Shown here: positions 11,780-22,185 of the stretch, one piece after another
How positions within the stretch are numbered: the stretch's first letter is position 1
How the letters are laid out: each line of letters begins with the position of its first letter
Source: Plasmodiophora brassicae
Taxonomy: Eukaryota; Endomyxa; Phytomyxea; Plasmodiophorida; Plasmodiophoridae
Length of the DNA: 64,000 nt
Direction: 5' to 3'
Assembly: GCA_039704465.1 (NCBI GenBank)
Contig: JASFAU010000015.1
Span: forward strand, 620,001-684,000
Notes under the pieces: generated by a model
Database searches by the model: none
The model's input: the letters and a program-made list of their open reading frames with translations, nothing else
What the model was told of the DNA's origin: nothing
Position numbers and translations under genes: made by a program

Positions 11780-13316
11780 GGTCTTGACGTCTTTGGGCAG
11801 GAATGGGCGCAACGCAAACGCAACGGTTTGTGGAATGACAAGCCGACCGGCCGGGCGCGCAGTCCAGCCCGGTCCAGGCCGCCTGCGCAGTCCGCGGCCA
11901 CCGCAACGCCGTGGTCCCTGACAGGGAGACGCTATGTTTAGCACCAGGCGGCGACGACAGACACGGAGTCCGGGCGGATGGAAGGTCAGGCCGCTGCTGC
12001 TGGTGCGAGGCGGTGGCGGCCTGACCGTGCCGTGCCTGATGCCGCCCTGGCGTGACCCGACGTTCTGGCTGTCCGTTCGCCGGCGTCGGTGAATGCACGT
12101 CCTGGGTACGGCGATCCGGCCGGCAACGGTCGAAACGTACCTGCACGGGGCGCCGCTCTCGGTCTCGGCCCGGGGCGTCGCGTTCCTGGCCGAACGAGCA
12201 GAATAACCTGGCCGCCGCCGTCGTTGACGCTGCCGCTGAAACCGTCTACGTACGAGGAAGCCCGCGTGCCCGACAAAGGCGGACGTCGCCGCGTTGACCA
12301 TCTGACGACAATCGTCCCGGACGCCTTCCTGCTAATGCTGGTTGCGTTCGTCGCGGCCGATCCCACGCCACTTCGACGACCGGTTCGAGAACGACGACGT
12401 AGCCGCATCCGACGAGCACGGGCCCCGACGGCCGCCATCGCCCAGAGTCGCAAGGCCGCGAGGGCACCCGGCCTGATAACGACGTCCTCGCGTCACTACC
12501 AAGCGCGCGTCGCCGCTAGCCCATGGACGTTCCCCACAAGTTCCCCCACGCCCTGACATGTTGCGTCGCGGTCGGGCACCCACGACCCCCTGTGGCGGTG
12601 CCCCCGTCACAACGCAGCACGGCGCTTCCGGCACCACGCGCACTGTCGCCTACTCCCGACCCGTTATGACTGGGCGGCGCGTGTCGTTACTGTGCCCGGG
12701 CGACCGGGCATCGCCAGCTTGACCCGGCCCAGCACATTCGTCGCTGCGTTGGGCGTCGCCCAGTTCGTACTTTGTGAATAAACGAATACAGAATCGCCTA
12801 CAGGCTGGCCGTACGTCGTTTACTATGTCCTTCATCCGATTCGTCGGGGACGCCAAAGCAAACCGCAAACTAATAAAGTCGCGCCGCTCCAGCGCAACTG
12901 TACGTATACCCGATCAGAAGCCCGAGGACTGTATCGAACTTGAACTTGACGTGGGCAACAGGCGCCGTTATGGGCCTGTGAAGTATCCTTCCGTTCGTCC
13001 AATGTCCATCTGTGATGCTGACCCAGCATGAGATGAAACACGGAGTCCTGTCGGGCGTCACTGTTCGTTGCTGTCAACGATCCAGACGGTTTCACGCCGG
13101 ACGTGCTATTGTTCGCGTCAGGTGTGTCGGCGACGTGCATCACAATGCGATCTATGTAGGTACGTCGTACCGGTAGACTAGCGGTTGGGGCTCGCTTTGC
13201 TTCGCAATTACATTCCTTGAATCGTCTCAAACATGATGGGCGACTTAGCGCCAGGTGTATTGCCCGTGTCGTCATGCCATACTCGAACGTGGGCGTCTAC
13301 GCGTGGTGCCGGGCGA
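11780..13316. other. 1.5-kb spacer between the secreted paralogues
   Basis: The first 60 bp upstream of gene A resemble the same region of gene B (both contain a GGCGCAACGCAA stretch), so the duplication included the 5' flank. The last 60 bp before 13317 resemble the 3' flank of gene A. In between I recognise no gene; open frames there look like chance frames. Confidence 0.55.
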
Positions 13317-14582
13317 TCACTGCGGCAGCAAGGTGGAGCGCAACAGATCGAGGCATCTTGTGGGGGACGCGTCGTAAACCATTTTGTCGTCGGCAACATG
13401 AGCTGCGGGAGAGAGCTCGAAGACCATATCCTCGACATTATAGACGATCTGCATGCCTGTCAGGTTGGCCCAGTCGGTTTCCTTGGCGTCGATGACGGCA
13501 GCAACTTGGTTGACATCGTCCATCCGGATTTGCATTTCCGCATCGTCTTGGAAGGCCGGGAGGAAATTCTGTTCGAGAGGTTTGACCAGGTTCGTGCCAC
13601 CGCGCTGCCAGACGCGCGAGTGGCCTCCTTCTTGCATGCAACGCTTCAGCTCGCGGATGGCTTCTTCGAGATACGTGCGGAAGTACTGGCGAAGCTGGCG
13701 ACCCATGCTGTTGCGCTCGTTCTTGAGCGCCTCCAGGATCAGCTCGTGCAGGCCATCGCGTGTCGCCTCCACACGGCGCTCAGGTATGCTCGGGAACAGG
13801 GGAGTACTGGTGGACGCGCCACAGTACTCCAGGACCTGTTTGGCTTCCAGGAGCTGGTCGGCGAGGAACGGTTCCTTTAGGTATGCCTCCAGGTGGGCTT
13901 CAGGCAGGAGGTCCTTCATGGCCGCGTACGGCTGGTAGCTGCCGGATCCCGGCGGGTTGAACGATTGCTTGTTGCTGCAGAACACGACGACAGCGTTCGG
14001 GTTCCGGCGGCGGATCTCGTCCCCGATGCTGGTCACGAAAAAGTGCTCGTCCCGAGGGTTGGCGTCACCTTTCCAGTCATACTGCGTCGAGCAGTCCCCG
14101 ACGCTCAGGTGGTACAGGCTAATCATAAAAGTCGTCGCCCGGGAGAGGCGAACGATGTACTCAGTCGGAGTCGGCGCGATCTGGAAGATTTCCACGACGG
14201 CGGGGCTGTTGAACAACTGGCCGTCCATATAGTTCAGGAACGATGGGGTTTCAGAATATGCATCGCCGATGAAGAACTTCTCATGCGGGGCTGGTTTTTG
14301 TTTCGCGTTCGGGACGCTCATGATGAGAACATCGCATGCAGTACTATGATCGCCGCGGTACGTCTCGGACAGGAAGTCGCGCAGGTCGCCGTGCGCGCGT
14401 TGAACGTCAGCAACGCAGGTGATCACGGCAATCACGAGGTAGTAGTGGCCGCAGTACCTCAGGTAGTTCACCGCCACCTTGTCGTCCAGCTTGACGTCAG
14501 TGAACACGACGGCAACCCTGAGATATTGCGCGGCGACCAGGGACACGACGGCGACAGCCGCCAGAAGCAACATGCGCAGCAT
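13317..14582 (-). CDS. secreted protein, tandem paralogue B
   Basis: A 421-residue intronless frame from the ATG at 14582, with the same 19-residue signal peptide as paralogue A. It shares VVFTDVKLDDKVAVNYL, ITCVADVQRAHGDLRDFL, FQIAPTP, VTSIGDEIR, VVFCSNKQSFNPPGSGSYQ, LPEAHLEA and the C-terminal KRCLDLL-type block. The copies differ most at residues 75-120 and in the region before the C-terminal third, where B has an insertion with extra Cys. The strongly conserved blocks suggest a constrained fold with variable surface segments. Function unknown. Confidence 0.75.
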   Translation of the reverse strand: MLRMLLLAAVAVVSLVAAQYLRVAVVFTDVKLDDKVAVNYLRYCGHYYLVIAVITCVADVQRAHGDLRDFLSETYRGDHSTACDVLIMSVPNAKQKPAPHEKFFIGDAYSETPSFLNYMDGQLFNSPAVVEIFQIAPTPTEYIVRLSRATTFMISLYHLSVGDCSTQYDWKGDANPRDEHFFVTSIGDEIRRRNPNAVVVFCSNKQSFNPPGSGSYQPYAAMKDLLPEAHLEAYLKEPFLADQLLEAKQVLEYCGASTSTPLFPSIPERRVEATRDGLHELILEALKNERNSMGRQLRQYFRTYLEEAIRELKRCMQEGGHSRVWQRGGTNLVKPLEQNFLPAFQDDAEMQIRMDDVNQVAAVIDAKETDWANLTGMQIVYNVEDMVFELSPAAHVADDKMVYDASPTRCLDLLRSTLLPQ

Positions 14583-15284
14583 GGGGCCGCTGGACTGGAA
14601 CAGGCGCAACGCAACACAACGCGGTTTGCGGAATGGCAAGCCCATCGGCTTGAGGGGGGCTGCCCATTTTGCGGTCGGTCCCGGTTAACCGAGGACCACT
14701 GGTTAGCCATCGGTTAACCGACTAGTTTTCATGGCATAGACACTCTTGTTGTGGCAGACGAAATGACAAATGAATAATACATGCCTCTGAATAAGCGTCT
14801 ATGCCAGATCGGAAACGTTATCATCACCGACAAGTTCGCATCGGACGTGCGAACCTGCAGGAACGTAGCGTCATAGCCTCCAGGTACAGAGAAACGCACA
14901 CTCCGAGGGGACTGACGAGTCCATCACCATTAGCCCAACAGCATTAGCGTGTCCCTGGCAAGTTTCGAAAGAGCAGGATACTGTGTGCGATAGTACTGTT
15001 TCCGTGATCCAATGGGATCATTGCATGCCAAGTCGGGCCGCTGCTGCCGACGTCGCTGCTTCGAGACACTGTTGGGGCCGGCCTGGATCATGCCCATATC
15101 ATGTGACTAGTAAAACCATAGAGAAGCGGCAGCAGCAGAGCGCCAATACATCAGCCAAACGGTTTCGTGTAAAAGGCATTGTCGGCCGACTGCTGTCCGG
15201 TCTCGGCGTTGCTCCAGTGGCCTTTGCCGTTTCGCGTCTGGGTGCTGACAATAGGGAGGACGTGCGTATGTGGTCATTTTAACA
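14583..15284. other. intergenic with GGTTAACCG repeats
   Basis: The 5' side of paralogue B. Near 14683-14722 there are two GGTTAACCG palindromes and an intervening GGTTAGCC. Otherwise no coding or RNA signal seen. Confidence 0.5.
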
Positions 15285-16155
15285 TCAGACAGTGCTGGCA
15301 AGCGTGTCGGGTTCCGGGTCCAGCAGCAGGTGCCGCGCCATGGATGGGTTCTCGTCGTACACGGTCCAGGCGGAATAGACATCGATCAGGTGCAGCGCGT
15401 CGAGGCCGATCAGGGCGAGAAGGGCGGCCGACGCGAACGGCGCCATCGACGCCAGGCGAATGACGACGTAGAAGCAGCAGGAGATACGCGGCAACGAGAT
15501 CATGACGTGAACGACGGGCGACGATTTGTCGAACATGGTCGCCTGCAGCAGGTAATGCACGAGGACGATGGACGGGAACGACAGCAGTAGCAGGGCTTGG
15601 AACAAAGACGTCCAGGACTGCCACGGGTGGCAGTACGTCGCGACCAGGATGCTCTCAGACACGAACACGATGACGCAGGCCAGCAGACGCGACGCCAGCG
15701 TCCAGGGCATTGGTGATGACGACGACAGGGAGCGCATGGATGGCTGTTTGCGTGTGCGTCTGTCTCGGGTAGGGATCTGGGCGACGTTTCACGTTTGTGC
15801 CCACCGGCCAACCCGGATCCAGATCGCACCGGAACGTTGACGTCATGGCCTCTGGTGAGTCATGCCTTCCCTCCGCCTTGCTCGCATCAGGCCGCCGCTT
15901 TCCGTCCACACGTATATATACACTACCGCCACGATGTTCCAGAAGGTGGCACCGTGCCAGCCGTCCGAGCATCGACAACATCGAACAGGACCGGCAATTG
16001 CTGCCGTACACAGGGACGCCACGCTGGAAGAGCATACGCTCCTCAAACGGCTGCCGATTCGGATCCCGTTCCTTTGATCGCCAGTATCGTCGATCCGGTC
16101 CCCCGACAGCACTGTCGAGACTGGACACGAACTGGCGCCTCCCGGCCACTGTCAT
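15285..16155 (-). CDS. small multi-pass membrane protein, unrecognised
   Basis: The clearest part is the 150-residue C-terminal frame 15285-15737, with four hydrophobic spans (around ACVIVFVSESILVAT, FQALLLLSFPSIVLVHYLL, VMISLPRISCCFYVVIRL and AALLALIGLDALHLIDV) and a soluble tail ending TLASTV. Upstream, a hydrophobic stretch FWNIVAVVYIYVW near 15905-15945 and a charged N-terminal frame from the ATG at 16155 are probably earlier exons of the same gene. I could not fix those splice sites. The 150-residue frame alone starting at 15737 is the fallback. Confidence 0.45.
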
Positions 16156-16250
16156 CAACGGCCGCCCCTCGCAACGTGGGTCGCACAGGTCACGCGCGAA
16201 ATGCTAACCGAGTACAACTGGCCGAGAGCGCGCCAATCCATGACACCGTG

Positions 16251-17893
16251 TTAGTGCATTGGCGATTGTTTCTGGCACGTGAAGAAGGCGCACTTGTACA
16301 GGAATTGCATCATGGACCGCGCGTTGCCCACGTAGAAGCAATCGACAGGAAGGGTCTCATCCTGCACAGCAGCCGCAGCAGCAATATCAGTCCCAAGCAG
16401 ACAAAGATGCCTGTCCGCGCGCCGACATACAATCATTGTCAATCCGAACGTCGGCAACAGCGCCTTCACTTCCTCGTAGGACAGTTCTGCGAGCAGCAGC
16501 ACATTAGCGATGCAACGCGTGACAGTTTGCCCAGAGCAGCATAGACGCACCAATGGACAGCTCGTTCGTGTCGCTGAAATGGTACAACAGGGGACCTGCA
16601 ATGGCCATCAGTACGCTGCCGCAGCATCTCAGTGGCCCCGTTCCAATGACCCAGGTTAATCCAGTAACCGCCTGGTTTGAGAATTCGTGCGATCGTTTCG
16701 ATGTACTGGACGATGTTGTGCGCTGCGAAGCACGGGTCAGCGGGCGAGGGACACTGGAGCAACCGTTTCAGGGGCCGAACAACCAGTATCGATGAAGAAA
16801 CAGGTGACGATGGCGTCAAATCCGTCGACATCATCGGTGTACACTTCAAGGAAGTCGCCGGCGACCATCGACATGGACCCTGGTGTCAACCAGTGTGGGG
16901 TCGATGCCCAGGAACAAGGACGGCACGCGACACTGAACATACCCGAAATAGGGGTTGATGCAGGGTGGACATCTGGAACTTGAAATCGTCGCAACCGATC
17001 AGCCTGCGACACCACGTTCGTCGTCTGACTGACGTACGGGTACAGGTCGAGAGCAGGTCGGTCAGCCGGGTAACTGATGAGCAACGGCGGTCAGCGCAAA
17101 CAGGTCCACACCCCCCTCTACCCACCCATGCAGGCAGGACATGGGCAGACGGACCAGTTCAGCATGAAATGCGATCCAATCAGCATGAAGTACGAGAACT
17201 CATTGCCTTCGGACATGAACCCGAGTCGGGCGACCTCCCAGGTCAGGCGTCCCAGGCCCGATCCCGGCGTCAGGACGCGGATCTGGCCGCGGTCACATTT
17301 GTCGGCGGGGAACAGGTCGCACAGCGTCTGCAGCAGGCGCCCATAGCTCTGCCCACGCTGTGTGCAGATGTGTCTGACAGGGCCCAGAATACGCGACCGA
17401 AGAACGACGCGGCGTACCTCGTCGGCGCCATCGGCGGACCACTCCCGAACGAATTGCCTCAGCGTCGACTTGATCTTCTCCTGTGGACCACCACCGCTAT
17501 GAGTACGTGACCATTCGCATGCATGGAAGCGCCGGCGATGGCAACCGACAAAGTTTGCAGGCGTGACGGCGACGACCTTGCCGGGGTCGACAGCGGCACT
17601 GCGGCGGCATCCAGTGAGACGACCTCGGGGCACGAATGCGTTGGCCCGGTCCGCTTACTGACGCGTTCGACTGGAACGCGCTGGCGGATGCGTTCACGAT
17701 GACGTCGATGAATTTCTGGTTGAGAACGACGCGGTCGAGGCCCTCCTTGTGATACCGGGGCACGTCGGGCAGCAACCGCCTGTACTTGTCCGGGAGCGCC
17801 TGAACAACCACGATTAGATGGCGGGGCGACCGCCCATACAGCACTCAACAGGCCTGCCTTGAAGTGGTTCGCATGGCGCTGCAGCTCGTTCAT
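16251..17893 (-). CDS. carnosine N-methyltransferase-like protein (N2227 family)
   Basis: Exons joined across several short introns match CARNMT1 in order: MNELQRHANHF, PDKYRRLLPDVPRY, QEKIKSTLRQFVREWS, VLTPGSGLGRLTWEVARLGF (SAM motif I), GNEFSYFMLIGSHFMLN, LDLYPYV, MVAGDFLEVY, CFFIDT, VQYIETIARILKPGGYWINLG, ELSYEEVKALLPTFGL and a C-terminal RSMMQFLYKCAFF just before the stop at 16251. The family methylates His-containing dipeptides and some proteins with S-adenosylmethionine. The ATG at 17893 may not be the true start: a TAG directly upstream looks like a 3' splice site, and YARLA before it reads as coding. Confidence 0.85.
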
Positions 17894-18298
17894 CGCCAGG
17901 CGGGCGTACTTCTACAGGGGCAGATCAGGGTTTCGACCGGCCGGGCACGCAGGGGCGCGCCCCCTACCCTGAACGTCTCGACGACCTCGGCCTGCAGCAC
18001 GTCATCGACACAGGTCCCGCCGGTAACCAACGCCGCGACCTACAAGGTGCAGGGCCTCCTCGTATGCGTCCTGATCGTCGTCCATGGTGGCGTGGCGCTG
18101 GGCGTGCGCGTCGGTCGGCCTTCTTCGTGCTGCTGCGCAGTCCGGAGCGACGACGCGGCCCCGATTTACCTTCATCCGCGGCGGGCGACCAGACACCTTC
18201 TGGAACGTCTCGACTGTTCTGGAATGTAGCGCACAGCACGGCTGCGGCATTGCCACGCGCGCGCGCGCCTGTTTGCTCATTCCTGCATTGTCGCAATC
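17894..18298. other. divergent intergenic region
   Basis: Between the methyltransferase and the GPI-type protein. A first exon of the methyltransferase may lie at its left edge. A short CGCGCGCGCG run occurs near 18258-18268. Nothing else recognised. Confidence 0.4.
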
Positions 18299-18961
18299 AT
18301 GTCGTCGCTGGTCGCCTGCCTGATCGTCTCCGTGGCCCTCGTGGCGACCGCGTCGTCGCAGGCGCTGCCGCAGCCGTCGGCCGCCAGCCTGGATGCCGTG
18401 TGCCAGTTCCTAGCGTTGCAGAACCCGAACGGCGGGTGCGGTGTTCAGGATATGACGCCGCCGGCCAACCTGCAGCTGTCGGCGTTGTGCGCCCCGAACC
18501 CGGCGACGGGGAACTGCACGTTCATCTCCGGTGCGTGCCCCGCGGGTCTCCAGACCGCCATGCTGGCCGTGAGCCAGTGCGGCGCATCGGCTGCGGACGC
18601 CTGCCCGGCATCCTGCACGCAGCCGGACGTGGCGCTGATCAGCACGGTGTACACCGACGCCGGCCTGACGACGTACACGGGACCCAGCGACCTGCAGAAC
18701 ACGGCGGGCGACAAGAAGCTCGCCCAGGCCGTGGCCGACTTCCTCTACTGCCAGACGACGCTGACCGCGGAGCAGTACAACTCGTTCCTGGCAGAGAACT
18801 GCACGCTGTCGGCCGCCCAGTACAACGCGGGCATCCAGGCGCTCATGGCGTCCAACGGGACGGGCAGTACCGGTACGGCCAAGTCGGCGGCTGCACCCGT
18901 CGGCATGAGCGCGGCGGCCACGTTCGGCATCGTCGCGGTCCTGGCCGGCGCGTGCCTCTGA
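18299..18961 (+). CDS. secreted Cys-rich protein with GPI-anchor-like C-terminus
   Basis: A 220-residue intronless frame. Residues 1-20 are a signal peptide (MSSLVACLIVSVALVATASS). The body carries about ten Cys, often as C-x-C-like or Cys next to Gly/Pro (GGCGV, GNCTF, GACPAG, DACPASC), with several N-x-T/S sites. The end has a small-residue spacer (NGTGSTGTAKSAAAP) and a hydrophobic tail (MSAAATFGIVAVLAGACL), as expected for GPI attachment. This predicts a cell-surface or wall protein. I do not recognise the family. No intron is needed. Confidence 0.75.
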   Translation: MSSLVACLIVSVALVATASSQALPQPSAASLDAVCQFLALQNPNGGCGVQDMTPPANLQLSALCAPNPATGNCTFISGACPAGLQTAMLAVSQCGASAADACPASCTQPDVALISTVYTDAGLTTYTGPSDLQNTAGDKKLAQAVADFLYCQTTLTAEQYNSFLAENCTLSAAQYNAGIQALMASNGTGSTGTAKSAAAPVGMSAAATFGIVAVLAGACL

Positions 18962-19103
18962 TCCGACAACTGCTGACCGCACAGGCCCACGCTATCGATA
19001 CACATGAGGCTGCCCAGCTGGGCAGGCATACACTGACTGGGAACGAACGCTGACGCGAAGGACGGTGGCCAGTGGAGTGAAATAATAATGGACATTGTTA
19101 CAG

Positions 19104-19592
19104 TCAGGAGCTGGGCGACTGATGCGATCCGGGCGAGTCCGGCACCGGCAGGTTCATGAGGCGGTCGTTGTCCTTGGCCGCCTGTTCCGCCCTGATAACG
19201 TCCCGGAGGAAGACGACGGTGTGGTTGGCGTGGACCACCTGGTCGCATTGCTCTTCGACGATCGGCGTGGTCAGGAACGGCGGTGGCGACATCGCCATGA
19301 ACGTGGTCGATTTCGGCTGCCTCGCTTGCTGCTGATGACCTGTTGCCTCGCAGTGGGATGACGCTGGGACTGCTGCTGGGGCCGCGCATCCGACCGCGAG
19401 CGCCAGCCGCGTGTTATCGTACGGCGTCCAGTACGTCAAGGGGATCTTGTGACGGTCGTGGCGCAGAGCGCCATACCCGGCCCGTTTCGAGGCCACCCGT
19501 GGCGACGTCAGCGACGCCGGCACGCAGACCGGCTTGAACGACGACTCCTCCGTGCGCCCGGACAGGCGCAGACCGTCCGCCTTATAACGCAT
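19104..19592 (-). CDS. hypothetical 162-residue protein
   Basis: An open frame from the ATG at 19592 to 19104. Residues 30-65 (VASKRAGYGALRH, KIPLTYWTPYDNTRLALAVG) and 90-160 (PPPFLTTPIVEEQCDQVV, FLRDVIRAEQAAKDNDRLM) look protein-like. The linker between them is Ala/Gln-rich and may be an intron, as it contains GT and AG sites in compatible phase. No family recognised. The basic N-terminus allows mitochondrial import, but this is a guess. Confidence 0.4.
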   Translation of the reverse strand: MRYKADGLRLSGRTEESSFKPVCVPASLTSPRVASKRAGYGALRHDRHKIPLTYWTPYDNTRLALAVGCAAPAAVPASSHCEATGHQQQARQPKSTTFMAMSPPPFLTTPIVEEQCDQVVHANHTVVFLRDVIRAEQAAKDNDRLMNLPVPDSPGSHQSPSS

Positions 19593-19996
19593 GTCCCGAC
19601 TGAGGACTCACGACGACCCGATGGCGACGGGAGACACGTTTCCCCGTTTGGACGGGGATCGCACGCGCCGCCACGCGGCAGCCCGACCCGAACGTCGCCT
19701 ATCTTTAGAGGGGCCACTGCGCAACCCGGCCCGCCCCGGCAGGTTATCCTCGAGTGCGCGAACCGCACGTTTCGCCCCTCGGACGTCCGGATTTGGACCC
19801 CCGGACCGCCGCCCGGTTGGTTCTGCAGCGCTAACCGGTTTTTGCGGACCGCGGGCGGCGTCCCCCACCATCCATACCGCCGTCGTGCTCGAAATAGGAA
19901 TAGAGCAGGTCGATCCGCGCCGCCCCGTATCGATCCGCGCGCCTTTTTGCACCTGGGAACGGCGGCGGGGGCGACGACGACTTTGGAGGCGGCCAC
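19593..19996. other. divergent intergenic region
   Basis: 400 bp between the hypothetical gene and the dioxygenase-like gene; must hold both promoters. CG-rich; no motif recognised. Confidence 0.4.
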
Positions 19997-20709
19997 ATGG
20001 TGCGCCTCGCATGGGTGAACGCCGACCTGGAGCCCTGTCCGCAGGGCGCCGGGCCGCTGCCGTCGCTGACTGCGCTGGCGTCCGCCGCGCATGTTCGGTA
20101 CTGGCGGATCGAACCGGCCACGCTCGACCACGATGGCGGTGTCTGGGAGCGCGTTCGACGCCGGCTGTCCTTGACGACATGTACCAGGGTGTGTGTGTGT
20201 GGGCGCGCGTTCGCTTCGGACCCGGTTGACGTTTTCGTTGTGTGCAGCTCGACAACGTGCCATCGTCAACGCCATGTGAACTGTGATTGCTGGAACGGGT
20301 TCCGCGTGCGCCGCCATCGCATTGACGCTGGGTGCGGGCTGCCCAGGCCGCCATCCGCTGGGCTGGTGTCCGCGTACGTGCTGAGTGGGGCGCTGGACGT
20401 GTTCGTGGCGTACCAGTCGTCGTGGCTGCGGATCTCGCTGGCTGAGAACGACTTCCTCGCTATGGTCCGCGCCGCCCTGCGATTCCGATCCCCCTGGCAC
20501 CGTCCGCAATGTGACTCGACAATGTGTCTCAGCCGCAGTCGGCAGTCCGCTCGGCGCGAACCGCTTCGGACAGCAACAGCAACACGTTCATTGCGCTTGC
20601 GCAGGAAGCGCCCGCCGGCGTATCTGGTCGCGGTCACCAACCAGCAGCAGACGGTGACCCTGGCTGGCGCCCCCCGATCGGCGGCGAATTCTGCAGTGCC
20701 CTTATTCGA
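19997..20709 (+). CDS. acireductone-dioxygenase-like cupin lacking metal ligands
   Basis: Introns 20181-20247, 20276-20346 and 20465-20532 join in consistent phase. The product begins MVRLAWVNADLEP, has LASAAHVRYWRIEP (compare LGVLYWKLD of ARD), AYVLSGALDVFV and SSWLRISLAENDFLAM (compare RYILDGSGYFDV and WIRI...GDM), then SNTFIALAQEAP. This is the ARD order and spacing. The E-H-x-H-x(3)-E segment that binds Fe/Ni is replaced by MPPSAGLVSAY, and the late His of YHRF by VRSA. ARD acts in methionine salvage; this copy should not bind metal. The reading frame continues without a stop into RidA at 20710. Confidence 0.5.
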
Positions 20710-21300
20710 ATGGCAGGCACGGTTAATGGGCGCCCTGTAGTACTGGGAGATGCGGCGGCGGCCGCCCTGGCGCGGTACCCGCATGCACGTGTCTGCGGCG
20801 GGATGATCTACGTGTCGGGCGTCTCGAGCCGACGCTCGGACAATACACACGTGGGCGCCACCCTGGTGCGACGCTGTCTCCATATGCGGCAAGTCTCGCT
20901 AAGGGCATCGGTAGGCCGCGTCAGGGGAATGGATTCTCGATATCCGTCTGCAGACGGCGGCAGTTCTCGAAAACATCAAGTCACTGCCATGGCATGTATC
21001 CTGGGAAGCGTCGCCTGATGCGGTGCGTACGTACAGGTCGATCCTGATGGCCGCTGATGCGGATCTGTCGCATCTCGTGTCGGCAACCGTTTACCTGGTC
21101 GACATGAAAGGTGCACCGCGCCCGTCGCCATACCATATGTACCATCCAAACCGTGCCTAGATTATAGCGGCTTCAACGAGGTCTGGAACGTGTACTTCGA
21201 CGCAGCGTCCGGCCCAGCGCGTACCACTGTCGCGGTTGCTCAGCTTCCGCATCCTCGCCTGCTGATCGAGATCCTATGCGTTGCCATGGCTCCAACGTGA
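20710..21300 (+). CDS. RidA/YjgF/2-aminomuconate-deaminase family protein
   Basis: Introns 20866-20914, 20980-21036 and 21111-21160 give a 144-residue product from the ATG at 20710: [76 protein letters not shown] and [10 protein letters not shown], ending AMAPT. RidA proteins hydrolyse reactive enamines/imines; the YPHAR N-terminal form is typical of 2-aminomuconate deaminases of tryptophan catabolism. PARTTV supplies the usual Arg. The middle intron is 57 nt without stops, so retention would keep the frame; family alignment favours removal. The upstream cupin-like exon is in the same frame, so this may be one fused protein of 313 residues. Confidence 0.88.
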
Positions 21301-21476
21301 CTGGCCGCTCTACCTGGACTTTCGCCATATAGAAATACGAACATCACCGCCATGCCCTGTCCGTTCGCTTCGAGTTACGTCGCGTCGGTGTATGTCAGGA
21401 CACCAGTGCGGCGGCGTAAACGAAAAAGGCGCCCGCCGCTGTTCAGCGCGGGTCTCCGCAGACCGCACGGCACCAA

Positions 21477-21818
21477 ATGCCGAACGGTGTCGTCATCGAT
21501 GGGTACGACCGCCTAGCCGCGTCGTTATCGCGCCTGGAACGATCGATGGCCACGCTGAACGCGTCGGTGGAAACGGCCAGTGCCACATGTCACAACCTGG
21601 ATAGCCTGACTCGCCTGTTTGCCACTCTGTCCGTCAGCCGCGCCTGTCGCACCGTGTCTGACGCAGATGCTGACGCGCCCCCCCTTTCTGTCCAGGTTCG
21701 AAGCCGTCGCCAACGACCACAAGGCACGACAACGGAAATGACTGTTGCTGTGCGTTCGTCCTCGCACTGTGCGCCCGTTACATGTTCGGCCAAAGTAAAC
21801 GGTGTACCACATCGATAA
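21477..21818 (+). CDS. small coiled-coil protein, possible DASH/Dam1-type subunit
   Basis: A 113-residue frame. The N-terminal half has heptad character (RLAASLSRLERSMATLNASV, then NLDSLTRLFATLS), resembling the short Dad1/Dad4 subunits of the kinetochore DASH complex, which share an LN...LE...N...L pattern. The C-terminal half is Ser/Thr/Arg-rich and may be untranslated. The match is short and could be chance. Confidence 0.3.
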   Translation: MPNGVVIDGYDRLAASLSRLERSMATLNASVETASATCHNLDSLTRLFATLSVSRACRTVSDADADAPPLSVQVRSRRQRPQGTTTEMTVAVRSSSHCAPVTCSAKVNGVPHR

Positions 21819-21842
21819 CCAGAGGCGTTGGATCCGTGCCAG

Positions 21843-22185
21843 TTACGACTTCCAGATCAGGATGGAAAGCTGGCCGATCTGGAAGTTGATGTAGCGTTTC
21901 GCCTCGTGCGTCACCTGTCCATGCAGAGCCGTGCTGAGGCGTCGGAACCTGGATGCCCAAACGGTCCGCACTGACATCTGATCCGAAGTGTCGCCCGACG
22001 ATCACGTTCCAGGTCATGCCGAACTCGCGGTCGAACTCGGTGCGCAGGTACGCGGCGACGTCGACCTCGCGTTTGCACTCGGCGAACGCCTTCGTCGCCG
22101 TCGACTTGGAGAACTCGATCATGATGTCGTTCATGTCCGCATTCTTCACGATGGGCTCCGGGTGAGCTTGCGCGGGCGTCGCCAT
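21843..22185 (-). CDS. LC8-type dynein light chain
   Basis: Start ATG at 22185 and intron 21915-21975 (61 nt) give 93 residues: VKNADMNDIMIEFSKSTA, AFAECKREVDVAAYLRTEFD, FGMTWNVIVGRHFGSDV, then THEAKRYINFQIGQLSILIW ending KS. This matches LC8/DYNLL in length and order (GRNFGSYVTHET, FYLGQVAILLF). LC8 is a dimeric hub in cytoplasmic and axonemal dyneins. The N-terminal MATPAQAHPEP extension is short and variable. An upstream in-frame extension to 22290 exists but is not family-like. Confidence 0.92.

Noticed and set aside
12774..13275. Open frames on both strands in the spacer between the secreted paralogues
   Set aside because: No protein-like composition, no match to the paralogues and no plausible splice chain; GC-rich DNA makes long chance frames common here.
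14683..14722. GGTTAACCG palindromes as a transposon end or operator
   Set aside because: No flanking duplication, no partner copy and no gene context to support either reading.
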